This document shows positions 53,632 to 62,061 of a stretch of DNA of 64,000 bases, in pieces. Made by a program: the position numbers and the translations under genes. Source of the DNA: Bacteroidales bacterium (GTDB taxonomy: Bacteria; Bacteroidota; Bacteroidia; Bacteroidales; UBA932); the NCBI GenBank assembly GCA_017630155.1, contig JAGBVU010000025.1:1-64000 (forward strand). Direction: 5' to 3'. The stretch's first letter is position 1, and the number at the start of each line of letters is the position of its first letter. The notes under the pieces are model-generated. The model did no database searches and was not told the DNA's origin. It saw nothing but the letters and a program-made list of their open reading frames with translations.

Positions 53632-55740
53632 ATGAAGCGTATTTTATCATTTCTGACAGTTCTGTTCATCTCTGTCACTATGTGGGCCGATGAGGGTATG
53701 TGGCTCCCGGCACTAATCTCGCAGAGAATAGTCGATATGCAGGCGAAGGGTTTTCGTCTTACAGCAGAAGACATCTATAATGTAAATGAAGCATCACTAA
53801 AGGATGCAGTAGTCCTTTTCAATAGGGGGTGCACAGGTGAACTTATCTCTGATAAGGGGTTGTTGCTTACCAATCACCACTGCGGTTATGGCCAAATCCA
53901 GAGGCACAGTTCAGTGGAGCACGATTATCTTAAGGATGGTTTCTGGGCGATGACCATGGAGGAGGAGCTCCCCAATGACAAGCTTACTGTTGATTTCCTC
54001 GTGAGGATGGATGATGTCACAGCTAAAGCTCTTCGCGGATATAAAGAGGGGATGAGCGAAGCTCAGAGAGATTCTGTAGTGAAGGCCAATTCAAAGCAAC
54101 TTATCGCGGAGGCAACAAAAGAGGGTAAAGGACTTAGAGCACAGGTAGAGGCACTCTACTATGGAAACCAGTACTTTATCTTTGTATTCAGAACATTTAC
54201 AGATGTACGTCTTGTAGGTGCTCCACCATCATCAATAGGTAAATTTGGTGGTGATACCGACAATTGGATGTGGCCACGTCATACCGGAGATTTTTCTCTG
54301 TTCAGAATCTATGCTGATAAGGATAATAACCCAGCTCCATACTCTAAGGACAATGTCCCATACAGACCCAAAAAGTATTTCAAAGTATCTGCTAAAGGGG
54401 TCAAAGAGGGGGATTTTACCTTTGTTTACGGCTTCCCTGGCAGCACCAGAGAATATATAACATCTGATGCAGTCCACTACAATGCTGAGATATCCAATCC
54501 CCATAAGATAAAACTGAGAACCCACAGACTTGATGCTCAGAGAAAATATATGTCGAAAGATCAAGCTGTTAGAATACAGTACTCTGCTAAAAATGCCAGT
54601 GTCTCAAACGCATGGAAGAAATGGCAAGGTGAGATGAAGGGTATCAGGAAGATGAATACTGTAGAGGTGAAGAGGGAGTATGAAAAGAGATTTAGAGAGT
54701 GGGCCAAAGGTACTGAGTACGAAGGTGTTCTGGAGAGACTTGAGGCACTTTATGCAGAACTGGAACCATACTCATTTGCAAATGACTACTATAGGGAATC
54801 TGTACTGGTAATAGAACTTCCGGCCTTTGCCCGCAGGGTGCAGAGGGCCCTTGAGAAGGGTGATGATCCACAATCAACAATTGATAACTTCTATAAGGAT
54901 TATTATCTCCCAATCGACAAGGAGTGCTTTGTCTCATTGGTTAAGGAGTTTGAGGCAAACATACCGGATGAATTCAAACCTGAGTATTTCAAAAACTCTA
55001 TGAAACAATACTCAACAGCAGAGGCCTGGGCAGATGATATGTATGCAAATTCGGCTTTTGTGGATGCCAAGAGTCTTGAAGCCGGTATCGCTTTGGTTAG
55101 TATTGCGGGCGGTAATGTAGCTGAGGCTATGAATGAAGATCCTGCAGTCAGATTTTATGCTGAGTTGGCTGACTTCTATAACAATAAAGTGTTCCCTAAG
55201 TACACCTCTCTTAATAAAGAGATTACCCTCCTGTATAGGGACTATATGAGAGGACAGATGGAGTTTGACAAAGAGAAAGCCTTCTATCCCGATGCTAACC
55301 TTACATTGCGTGTCGCTTATGGAAAGATTGCCGGATATAGCCCATCTGATGCGATTTATTTTACCCCATCATCATCCATTGAGGGTATTATGCAGAAGGA
55401 CAATCCTGAAATCTTTGACTACAATATTCCTCAAGAGCTGAGAGATATCTATGCGTCAAAAGATTATGGCGAGTGGGCAAATGACAAAGGGACCATCCCA
55501 GTCTGCTTTATTGCCACCAACCATACTTCTGGCGGCAATTCGGGCAGCCCTGTGATTGATGCTGACGGTAATCTTATCGGTCTTAATTTTGACCGTGTTT
55601 GGGAAGGTACCATGAGTGATGTGGTGTTTGATCCCGATGTGTGCAGAAATATTTCCCTTGATGTGAGATTTGTCCTGTTTACCATAGATAAACTCGCCAA
55701 GAATCACCGCCTCCTCGAAGAGATGGAGATAATAAGATAA
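53632..55740 (+). CDS. dpp11: S46 dipeptidyl peptidase, DPP11-type (Asp/Glu-specific)
   Basis: A 702-residue periplasmic serine peptidase of family S46 that removes dipeptides with acidic P1 residues. Signal peptide about 1-19; catalytic His in LLTNHHCGYG (82/83), Asp in the DTDNWMWPRHTGDF region, catalytic Ser637 in GGNSGSPVI. Arg655, 18 residues after the Ser in GLNFDRVWEG, corresponds to Arg673 of P. gingivalis DPP11 (same 18-residue gap), the determinant of acidic specificity (DPP7 has Gly). ATG 53632 is chosen because the -7 box at 53601 leaves 23 bp. Supports peptide-based growth. Confidence 0.88.
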   Translation: MKRILSFLTVLFISVTMWADEGMWLPALISQRIVDMQAKGFRLTAEDIYNVNEASLKDAVVLFNRGCTGELISDKGLLLTNHHCGYGQIQRHSSVEHDYLKDGFWAMTMEEELPNDKLTVDFLVRMDDVTAKALRGYKEGMSEAQRDSVVKANSKQLIAEATKEGKGLRAQVEALYYGNQYFIFVFRTFTDVRLVGAPPSSIGKFGGDTDNWMWPRHTGDFSLFRIYADKDNNPAPYSKDNVPYRPKKYFKVSAKGVKEGDFTFVYGFPGSTREYITSDAVHYNAEISNPHKIKLRTHRLDAQRKYMSKDQAVRIQYSAKNASVSNAWKKWQGEMKGIRKMNTVEVKREYEKRFREWAKGTEYEGVLERLEALYAELEPYSFANDYYRESVLVIELPAFARRVQRALEKGDDPQSTIDNFYKDYYLPIDKECFVSLVKEFEANIPDEFKPEYFKNSMKQYSTAEAWADDMYANSAFVDAKSLEAGIALVSIAGGNVAEAMNEDPAVRFYAELADFYNNKVFPKYTSLNKEITLLYRDYMRGQMEFDKEKAFYPDANLTLRVAYGKIAGYSPSDAIYFTPSSSIEGIMQKDNPEIFDYNIPQELRDIYASKDYGEWANDKGTIPVCFIATNHTSGGNSGSPVIDADGNLIGLNFDRVWEGTMSDVVFDPDVCRNISLDVRFVLFTIDKLAKNHRLLEEMEIIR

Positions 55741-55744
55741 GATG

Positions 55745-55776
55745 AAAAAGCCTGATTCAGTCGAATCAGGCTTTTA
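55745..55776. terminator. Bidirectional terminator
   Basis: Stem AAAAGCCTGATTC / GAATCAGGCTTTT, ending convergent DPP11 and the RRM gene. Confidence 0.85.
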
Positions 55777-55800
55777 ATTTTTTAATTAAAGGAAACTCGG

Positions 55801-56067
55801 TTATTGTTCCACTGGTTCAGGGCGGGCAGGACGTTCACTTCCTACTGCTACATTAATAGTGCGACCCATATGTTCTGTGCCGTTGAGTGCTGCTATGGCT
55901 TTGAGACCATCCTCTTCAGACATCTCTACAAAACCGTAACCTCTTGAGCGGCGGGTTTCCTTGTTGACAATGATACGTGCGGAGCTAACTTCTCCGAAAG
56001 GGGAAAATAGATCGATGAGATCCTCTTTTCGAGCTCTGAAATTCAAGCTTGATACGAAAATGTTCAT
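55801..56067 (-). CDS. RRM-domain RNA-binding protein
   Basis: An 88-residue single RNA-recognition motif. RNP2 is IFVSSLNF (3-10) and RNP1 is RGYGFVEM (about 42-49). The C-terminus is a short Pro/Glu tail. Such small RRM proteins are widespread in Bacteroidota and may act as global RNA chaperones. Single gene. Confidence 0.9.
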   Translation of the reverse strand: MNIFVSSLNFRARKEDLIDLFSPFGEVSSARIIVNKETRRSRGYGFVEMSEEDGLKAIAALNGTEHMGRTINVAVGSERPARPEPVEQ

Positions 56068-56148
56068 AATTTGTGCAGATATATAATATAGTTCATATTT
56101 CTACTACAAATTTATAATAAATTTTCGCCAAATGCCAAAATATTTTAA

Positions 56149-57585
56149 CTAGCCACCATAACTTGTTCCATCAAAGCAATGGGTACAAATCCTCTCTTTT
56201 GGGAGGCCGATTGCCTTTACAATGTCATCTACAGTGTTGAACTGGAGTGATGCCAGATTAAGTTCCTTACGGATATACTCTACCATCTCCTTGTACTCCT
56301 CGGTATCATTTTTTACGTACTTGCCTATATTTTTGTCGTGAGCCCCCTCTTTCATAAGGACAAATCTCCTGGCGATAAGTTCAAGTGGAGTTCTTGTGCT
56401 TGAGAAATTGAGATATTCGCAAGGGTAAAGAAGTGGTGGACAGCTGATACGTACGTGTACCTCCTTTGCACCATAATCATACAGGTGTTTTACATTGTCC
56501 CTGAGCTGGGTTCCCCTTACGATGGAGTCATCGCAGAATACTATCCTCTTCTCTCTTAGCAGTGAATTGTTGGGGATGAGTTTCATTTTGGCCACCAGGT
56601 TACGGATGCTCTGGTTGGTAGGGGTGAAACTTCTTGGCCATGTGGGAGTGTATTTTACTACAGCCTTTCTGAAAGGTATCCCTTTTCCGCTAGAGTAGCC
56701 TATGGCCATACAAGTGCCTGAATCGGGGATGGAAGATACCACATCAAGTTCGGTTTTGTCCCTCTCTCCGAGTTGCTGGCCAAGAGAAAATCTCACATCA
56801 TCCACGTTGATGTTTTCGTAATTGCTTACAGGATATCCGTAGTATACCCAAAGGAATGAGCATATCTGCATCTTCTCTTTAGGTTTGACAATGGTCTCTA
56901 TCGAATCAGCCTTAATCTTTACAGCTTCACCAGGACCGATAATATATTGCTGCTCAAAGCCAAGGTTTGAGAAGCTGCAGGTCTCTGATGCTATGGCGTG
57001 GGCCATTACCTGGGTACCTGAGTCATCTGTATATATTTTGTTGCCTATGATTAGAGGTGTCCTTCCGTACAGGTCACGGCTGGCGATGATGCTATCCTCT
57101 GTCAGGATAAGGAATGAGCAGGATCCTTTGATTCTGTTCTGCACAATCTCGATACCCTCCTCAAATGTCTCACCATCGGTGATGAGCTGAGCTATGAGCT
57201 CTGTCTGGTTTGTCTTTCCTGAACTGAGCTCGGTGAAATTTTTATTGCGCGAGAGGAGGTCTTTCTCCAGCTCATCAATGTTGTTGACCTTTCCTACGGT
57301 AACTATTGCAAAGCGACCGAGGTGGGAATTGATGACTATGGGCTGTGGGTCCGTATCGCTTATGACTCCAATGCCGGCGTTGCCTGTATATTTTTCAAGT
57401 TCAGGCTCAAATTTGATTCTGAAGTATGAACTCTCAAGGGAGTGGATATTGCGCGCAAAGTAGCCGTTGCCGTTGTGGACAGCCATGCCGCCCCTTTTGG
57501 TTCCCAAATGCGAATGGTAATCTGTGCCGTAGAAGAGTTCACCGGCACACTTCTGAGTGGAGATAACTCCAAAAATTCCGCCCAT
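56149..57585 (-). CDS. PurF-like amidophosphoribosyltransferase lacking glutaminase residues
   Basis: A 478-residue PurF homologue. The phosphoribosyl domain retains the PRPP loop (VFCDDSIVRGTQ, 349-360). The N-terminal Ntn glutaminase domain has lost its key residues: it starts MGGIFG (Gly in place of the nucleophile Cys), reads TVGK (96-99) where active enzymes have HNGN, and lacks the HxRYxT-type Arg segment near 73-80. Cysteines 242, 389, 467 and 470 are placed like the four [4Fe-4S] ligands of B. subtilis-type PurF. So the Fe-S-type scaffold is kept but the glutamine site is lost. It may use free ammonia, or be regulatory; a conventional PurF elsewhere is likely. I see no sign of a frame error. 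Confidence 0.85.
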   Translation of the reverse strand: MGGIFGVISTQKCAGELFYGTDYHSHLGTKRGGMAVHNGNGYFARNIHSLESSYFRIKFEPELEKYTGNAGIGVISDTDPQPIVINSHLGRFAIVTVGKVNNIDELEKDLLSRNKNFTELSSGKTNQTELIAQLITDGETFEEGIEIVQNRIKGSCSFLILTEDSIIASRDLYGRTPLIIGNKIYTDDSGTQVMAHAIASETCSFSNLGFEQQYIIGPGEAVKIKADSIETIVKPKEKMQICSFLWVYYGYPVSNYENINVDDVRFSLGQQLGERDKTELDVVSSIPDSGTCMAIGYSSGKGIPFRKAVVKYTPTWPRSFTPTNQSIRNLVAKMKLIPNNSLLREKRIVFCDDSIVRGTQLRDNVKHLYDYGAKEVHVRISCPPLLYPCEYLNFSSTRTPLELIARRFVLMKEGAHDKNIGKYVKNDTEEYKEMVEYIRKELNLASLQFNTVDDIVKAIGLPKERICTHCFDGTSYGG

Positions 57586-57649
57586 AGTATGAAAATGATG
57601 TTATATCATACAAAGATAATCTCTGTTTGGGATAAATCCAAACGGAGAT

Positions 57650-58747
57650 CTATACTATTCTGGAGAGTATCTCCATCATAAGATTCAGCAGCTCTATAGT
57701 GTAGGTGAGCAGAACTGATGCCAGAGGCCCGATCCATGGTATCCCGACTGTGACAATGGCAAAGGGGGCAAGGGTCATTACGGTAGTGACAACCGGCATT
57801 GTGATTAAGTTTGTGAGGAGTGAAACCAATGGGAAACTGTCGAAATAAAACAGCGTAAGCGGGAGGGTGGCGAGTTGGCAGGAGATGGATATTCCAATGG
57901 TGTTCCATATTTTCCTGATTCTCTTATTTGAACTGATTTCAGAGATTGCCCTCTCCAGATGGGGCTGGATGAGAAAAATGCCTAGCATTGCGCAATATGA
58001 CAGCTGGAAGCTTATTCCAGCTGGTGCGGATGGGTCTATACAGCATATTGTCAGTGCACTGATTGATAGTGAGTTGAGGCCGTGCTTTTCTCTACCTGTC
58101 AAGGTGCCGGTCTCGTATATGAACGCCATTAGTACAGCTCTGCATATTGATTGGCTTGCCCCCGTAAATATTGCATAGAATCCCAGAAGTGCCATTATTA
58201 TAAGACTCTTTAGTATGCCCCATTTGCCAAATTTCGGAAAGATCCCCAAGGCCAGTTTCAGCCCTCCGTAGATATACCCAACGTGCAGCCCTGAGAGTGC
58301 GAGAAGGTGCATTGCTCCACTGAGACGGTATGATATTTTGATGCTCTGGGGAAGGTCCCCTTTATCACCCATTGCAAGAGCTTTCAAAAGTGAATTTGCT
58401 GTACCCTCTTCCGGGGGGATTACCATTGCGAGGCGGTTGGAAAACATCGAACGAAGCCCCTGTATGAACTCTCCGCCAGATGCCTCTTCCAGAAAAGTAA
58501 ATTTCCCCAGAAGGAGCCCCTGGCTGCTGTTGAGTATACCAAGGAGGAAGAATAGGGGGATAAAGAGGTGCAGATTGCTCTTCTTGTTTGTTATTGTGAT
58601 GATTGACAGCGTGATAATCCCTATCAAGGCAGAGGTGCAGCAGATGGCTGAAAAGAGAGGGGAGGCCCCTTTGGTGAGCCATTGGGTAATAAGATTGCCC
58701 CCGATGAAAATTAATGTCAGATAGAACAGATATTTCTCTCGCCACAT
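57650..58747 (-). CDS. Short ComEC/Rec2-family competence protein
   Basis: A 365-residue polytopic membrane protein with about ten helices carrying the ComEC/Rec2 motif LLALSGLHVGYIYG (about 150). It has neither the N-terminal OB domain (DUF4131) nor the C-terminal metallo-beta-lactamase domain of full ComEC (700-800 residues), so it is the short form. ComEC transports single-stranded DNA during natural transformation; the short form's activity is unproven. The start is taken as ATG 58747 (MWREKYLFYL). Confidence 0.8.
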   Translation of the reverse strand: MWREKYLFYLTLIFIGGNLITQWLTKGASPLFSAICCTSALIGIITLSIITITNKKSNLHLFIPLFFLLGILNSSQGLLLGKFTFLEEASGGEFIQGLRSMFSNRLAMVIPPEEGTANSLLKALAMGDKGDLPQSIKISYRLSGAMHLLALSGLHVGYIYGGLKLALGIFPKFGKWGILKSLIIMALLGFYAIFTGASQSICRAVLMAFIYETGTLTGREKHGLNSLSISALTICCIDPSAPAGISFQLSYCAMLGIFLIQPHLERAISEISSNKRIRKIWNTIGISISCQLATLPLTLFYFDSFPLVSLLTNLITMPVVTTVMTLAPFAIVTVGIPWIGPLASVLLTYTIELLNLMMEILSRIV

Positions 58748-58796
58748 ACCCTTCAAAATTTTAGTGCAAGGTAGCAAATTTTTGGCAGATTTTGAT

Positions 58797-58804
58797 TACA
58801 TTTG
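58797..58804 (+). promoter_or_regulatory. -7 box for the ack-ptb-buk operon
   Basis: TACATTTG, about 28 bp before ATG 58833; a TTTG at 58781-58784 is spaced too close (12 nt) to be an ideal -33. Confidence 0.5.
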
Positions 58805-58832
58805 CTACAATATACTTTTTAATGAGAAAACT

Positions 58833-60035
58833 ATGATAGTACTTGTTTTGAATTGCGGTAGCTCATCACTGAAATATCAGGTTCTTGATATGAAGGATGA
58901 CAATACCAATGTGTTGTTAGCCAAAGGTCTAGTGGAGAGAATTGGCTTGCCTGAAGGTGACATTACCCACAAACCGGGCAGTGAAAAACTTGAGATCCAT
59001 AAACCCATCCCAACCCATACTGAGGGTATCAAATCTGTCCTTGACCTCCTCGTGGACGAGAAATGGGGTGTAGTCAAATCACTTGACCAGATTGATGCAG
59101 TGGGACATAGGGTAGCTCACGGTGGTGAGACATTCCCAGTATCATGTAAAATTGATGCAGAAGTTATAGAAGGGATTGAGAAACTTTGCGCGTTGGCTCC
59201 ACTTCACAACCCTGCAAACCTTCTTGGCATTCGTGCAGTAGAGACATTGATGCCCTCTACTCCACAGGTGGCTGTCTTCGATACTTCATTCCACCAGACA
59301 ATGCCCGATTATGCTTATATGTACGCAATTCCATACGAGTATTATGAAAAATACGGTGCGCGCCGCTATGGCTTCCACGGTACCAGCCATAAATTTGTGG
59401 CTGAGAAGGGGTGCAAGTTGGCCGGCCTTGATATGAACAACTCGAAAGTTGTCACCTGTCACCTTGGAAACGGTGGTTCTGTGACAGCTGTCCTTAACGG
59501 AAAATCTGTAGACACATCTATGGGTTTCACCCCTGTTGAAGGTGTGGTGATGGGTACCCGTTGCGGCAACATCGATGCAGGCCTTGTGACCTTCCTTCAG
59601 GAGAAAGAGGGGCTTGATGCAAATGGTGTAAATACAGTTTTGAACAAGAAGAGCGGCTTCTTGGGTGTGTCAGGTGTCTCATCTGATGGAAGGGATATCA
59701 ATAATGCTGCTGATAATGGAAATTACAGGGCGGCCCTTTCACAGAAGATGTTTGCCCACAGTGTCAAGAAATATATCGGAGCCTATAGTGCTGTGATGGG
59801 CGGTCTTGATATGGTTATCTTTACCGGAGGTATAGGTGAAAATGACAGCGAAGCACGCGAGAGGATTTGCGAGAATCTTGAGTATCTTGGGATTGATTTC
59901 AATAAAGAGCTCAATGCAAAAGTTCGTGGAGAGGATGTTATCCTTACAAATCCAGGATCAAAGGTACTTGTTGCCACTATCGCTACCAACGAGGAGCTTG
60001 TTATCGCTACCGACACAATGAATCTAGTAAAATAA
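58833..60035 (+). CDS. ackA: Acetate kinase
   Basis: Forms ATP from acetyl phosphate, releasing acetate. The 400 residues have the ASKHA motifs VLNCGSSSLKYQ (about 5-16), GHRVAHGG (about 90), CHLGNGGSVTAV (about 205) and FTGGIGEND (about 330). ATG 58833 is chosen for the N-terminal motif. It begins a cluster with ptb (22 bp on) and buk (7 bp on); no pta is adjacent. Confidence 0.96.
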   Translation: MIVLVLNCGSSSLKYQVLDMKDDNTNVLLAKGLVERIGLPEGDITHKPGSEKLEIHKPIPTHTEGIKSVLDLLVDEKWGVVKSLDQIDAVGHRVAHGGETFPVSCKIDAEVIEGIEKLCALAPLHNPANLLGIRAVETLMPSTPQVAVFDTSFHQTMPDYAYMYAIPYEYYEKYGARRYGFHGTSHKFVAEKGCKLAGLDMNNSKVVTCHLGNGGSVTAVLNGKSVDTSMGFTPVEGVVMGTRCGNIDAGLVTFLQEKEGLDANGVNTVLNKKSGFLGVSGVSSDGRDINNAADNGNYRAALSQKMFAHSVKKYIGAYSAVMGGLDMVIFTGGIGENDSEARERICENLEYLGIDFNKELNAKVRGEDVILTNPGSKVLVATIATNEELVIATDTMNLVK

Positions 60036-60057
60036 ACAATTAAAATATCTTAAAGTT

Positions 60058-60963
60058 ATGATTACCAATTTTGAACAAATTTTCGAACAACTCCGTTCCA
60101 AAGCAAAAAAACGTCTTGTAGCTGCGTGGGCAGTGGACGATCACACTGTGTCAGCTGCTTATCAGGCTGTTAAACTTGGTATCGTAGATGCTACCCTTGT
60201 AGGTGATGCAGATATGATTGCCAAAGTTTGTGAAGAGGAGAAACTTGATATGTCAGTATTCCAGGTTGTGGATGTTAAAGAGGAGCTTAAAGCTATCTCT
60301 ACAGCTGTGGATATGATCAACAACAAAGAGGGTGACATCCTTATGAAAGGTCTATGCTCTACTGACAAATATATGAGAGCTATCCTTAAGAAAGAGGGTG
60401 GTCTTCTTCCTCCAAAAGCTGTCCTTTCACACGTGGCAGTTCTTGAGAGCCCTCACTATCACAAACTAATGATCATCAGTGATATGGCTGTTATCCCTGC
60501 ACCAGATTTGAAACAGAAAGAGGCTATTACCAAATATGTGGTTAGCACTGCCAAAGCTCTTCAAATCGAGAAACCAAAAGTGGCTTTCATCGCTGCTACA
60601 GAGCAGATGCTTCCAGGTATGCAGGCTTGTGTAGATGCAGCTATCCTTGCTAAAATGGTGGACAGAGGCCAGATCCCTGGTTGCGTAGCTGACGGTCCAT
60701 TGGCTCTTGACGTAGCTGTTTCTAAAGAGGCTGTTGCTATCAAGAAACTTAAGAGTGAGGTTGCAGGTGATGCAGACTGCTTCGTATTCCCTAACATCGA
60801 ATCTGCAAACGTATTCTATAAAGTGAATTCACAAATGTGTCAGGGTGTAAAACAGTCAGCTATGGTAGCTGGTGCTAAGGCTCCTTGCGTGCTTTCAAGC
60901 CGTGCAGACAGCATCGAGACCAAGTTGAACTCTATCGCACTTGCAGCACTAACAGCAAAATAA
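60058..60963 (+). CDS. ptb: Phosphate butyryltransferase
   Basis: Converts butyryl-CoA (or branched acyl-CoA) and phosphate to acyl phosphate. Length 301 fits Ptb, not the longer Pta. Recognisable segments include NNKEGDILMKGLCSTDKYM (about 82-100) and the closing SRADSIETKLNSIALA. Codon use is strongly biased, suggesting high expression. Between ackA and buk, it probably serves the kinases with acyl phosphate. Confidence 0.92.
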   Translation: MITNFEQIFEQLRSKAKKRLVAAWAVDDHTVSAAYQAVKLGIVDATLVGDADMIAKVCEEEKLDMSVFQVVDVKEELKAISTAVDMINNKEGDILMKGLCSTDKYMRAILKKEGGLLPPKAVLSHVAVLESPHYHKLMIISDMAVIPAPDLKQKEAITKYVVSTAKALQIEKPKVAFIAATEQMLPGMQACVDAAILAKMVDRGQIPGCVADGPLALDVAVSKEAVAIKKLKSEVAGDADCFVFPNIESANVFYKVNSQMCQGVKQSAMVAGAKAPCVLSSRADSIETKLNSIALAALTAK

Positions 60964-60970
60964 TCGGACT

Positions 60971-62038
60971 ATGAGTTACATTTTAGCAATTAATCCCGGT
61001 TCTACCTCTACCAAGATCTCTATCTTCGAAGGTAAAAAAGAGATTTTTACTAAGACCCTAAGACACTCTAACGAGGAGTTGGCACCATATCCAAATGTGA
61101 TCGACCAGTACCAGTTCCGTAAAGACACTATCGCTGCAGCTCTCAAAGAGAACAATATCGATATGAAAGATATCGCTGCAGTAGTGGGCCGTGGTGGTCT
61201 TCTAAGACCTATCGCTTCTGGTGTTTACGAGGTAAATGAGAATATGGTGGCTGACTTGAGCTCTGCAAAATATGGTGAGCACGCAAGTAACCTTGGCGGT
61301 ATCATTGCCAATGCTATGGCAAAAGAGATCCCTGGTTGCCGTGCATTCATTGCAGACCCTGTAGTGGTAGATGAACTTTGTGATGTGGCACGTATCAGCG
61401 GTCACCCCAAATTCCCACGCAAATCGATTTTCCATGCACTTAACCAGAAAGCTATTGCGAAACAATATGCAGCAGAGGTAGGCAAGAAATATTCAGACCT
61501 TAACCTTATCGTAGCCCATATGGGTGGCGGTACATCTATCGGAGCACACAAGAAAGGTCAGATCGTGGACGTTAACGACGCACTTAACGGTGATGGTCCT
61601 TTCAGCCCTGAGCGTTCAGGTAGCCTTACTGCTCTTGATGTAGTAAAAGCATGCTTCTCAGGTGAGTACACTTTTGATGAGATGAAAAAACTCATCAACG
61701 GTAGAGGTGGTCTTATGGCACATCTTGGTACCAACTCATTCTATGAGGTGGAGCAGAATATGGCCAAAGGCGATGCCAAATCTATCCTTATCACAGATGC
61801 ATTCCTCTTCCAGGTAGCAAAATCTATCGGAGCTGAGGCTGCTGCACTTTGTGGTGAGGTTGATGCAATCCTCCTTACCGGTGGTGTGGCTTATGGTAAA
61901 GAGATGATGGCCCAGCTTGCTGATATGGTGAAATTCATCGCACCTGTAAAGGTATATCCTGGAGAGGATGAGATGGGCGCCCTTGCTGGCAACGGCCTTG
62001 CAGTATTGGAAGGTACAGAAGAGGTGAAAGTGTATTAA
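60971..62038 (+). CDS. buk: Butyrate kinase
   Basis: An ASKHA kinase of 355 residues that makes ATP and butyrate (or isobutyrate, isovalerate) from the acyl phosphate. N-terminal motif AINPGSTSTKISIFEG, the phosphate loop HMGGGTSIGAH (about 180) and ILLTGGVAYG (about 302) are present. It starts 7 bp after ptb. Together they are the Ptb-Buk ATP-yielding terminal route. Confidence 0.95.
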   Translation: MSYILAINPGSTSTKISIFEGKKEIFTKTLRHSNEELAPYPNVIDQYQFRKDTIAAALKENNIDMKDIAAVVGRGGLLRPIASGVYEVNENMVADLSSAKYGEHASNLGGIIANAMAKEIPGCRAFIADPVVVDELCDVARISGHPKFPRKSIFHALNQKAIAKQYAAEVGKKYSDLNLIVAHMGGGTSIGAHKKGQIVDVNDALNGDGPFSPERSGSLTALDVVKACFSGEYTFDEMKKLINGRGGLMAHLGTNSFYEVEQNMAKGDAKSILITDAFLFQVAKSIGAEAAALCGEVDAILLTGGVAYGKEMMAQLADMVKFIAPVKVYPGEDEMGALAGNGLAVLEGTEEVKVY

Positions 62039-62061
62039 TAACTGTTTAAAGGATTCATAGA

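Noticed and set aside
53561-53774. Longer start for the AI-2E-family gene
   Set aside because: The extra 71 residues would overlap the divergent DPP11 coding region and lack family similarity.
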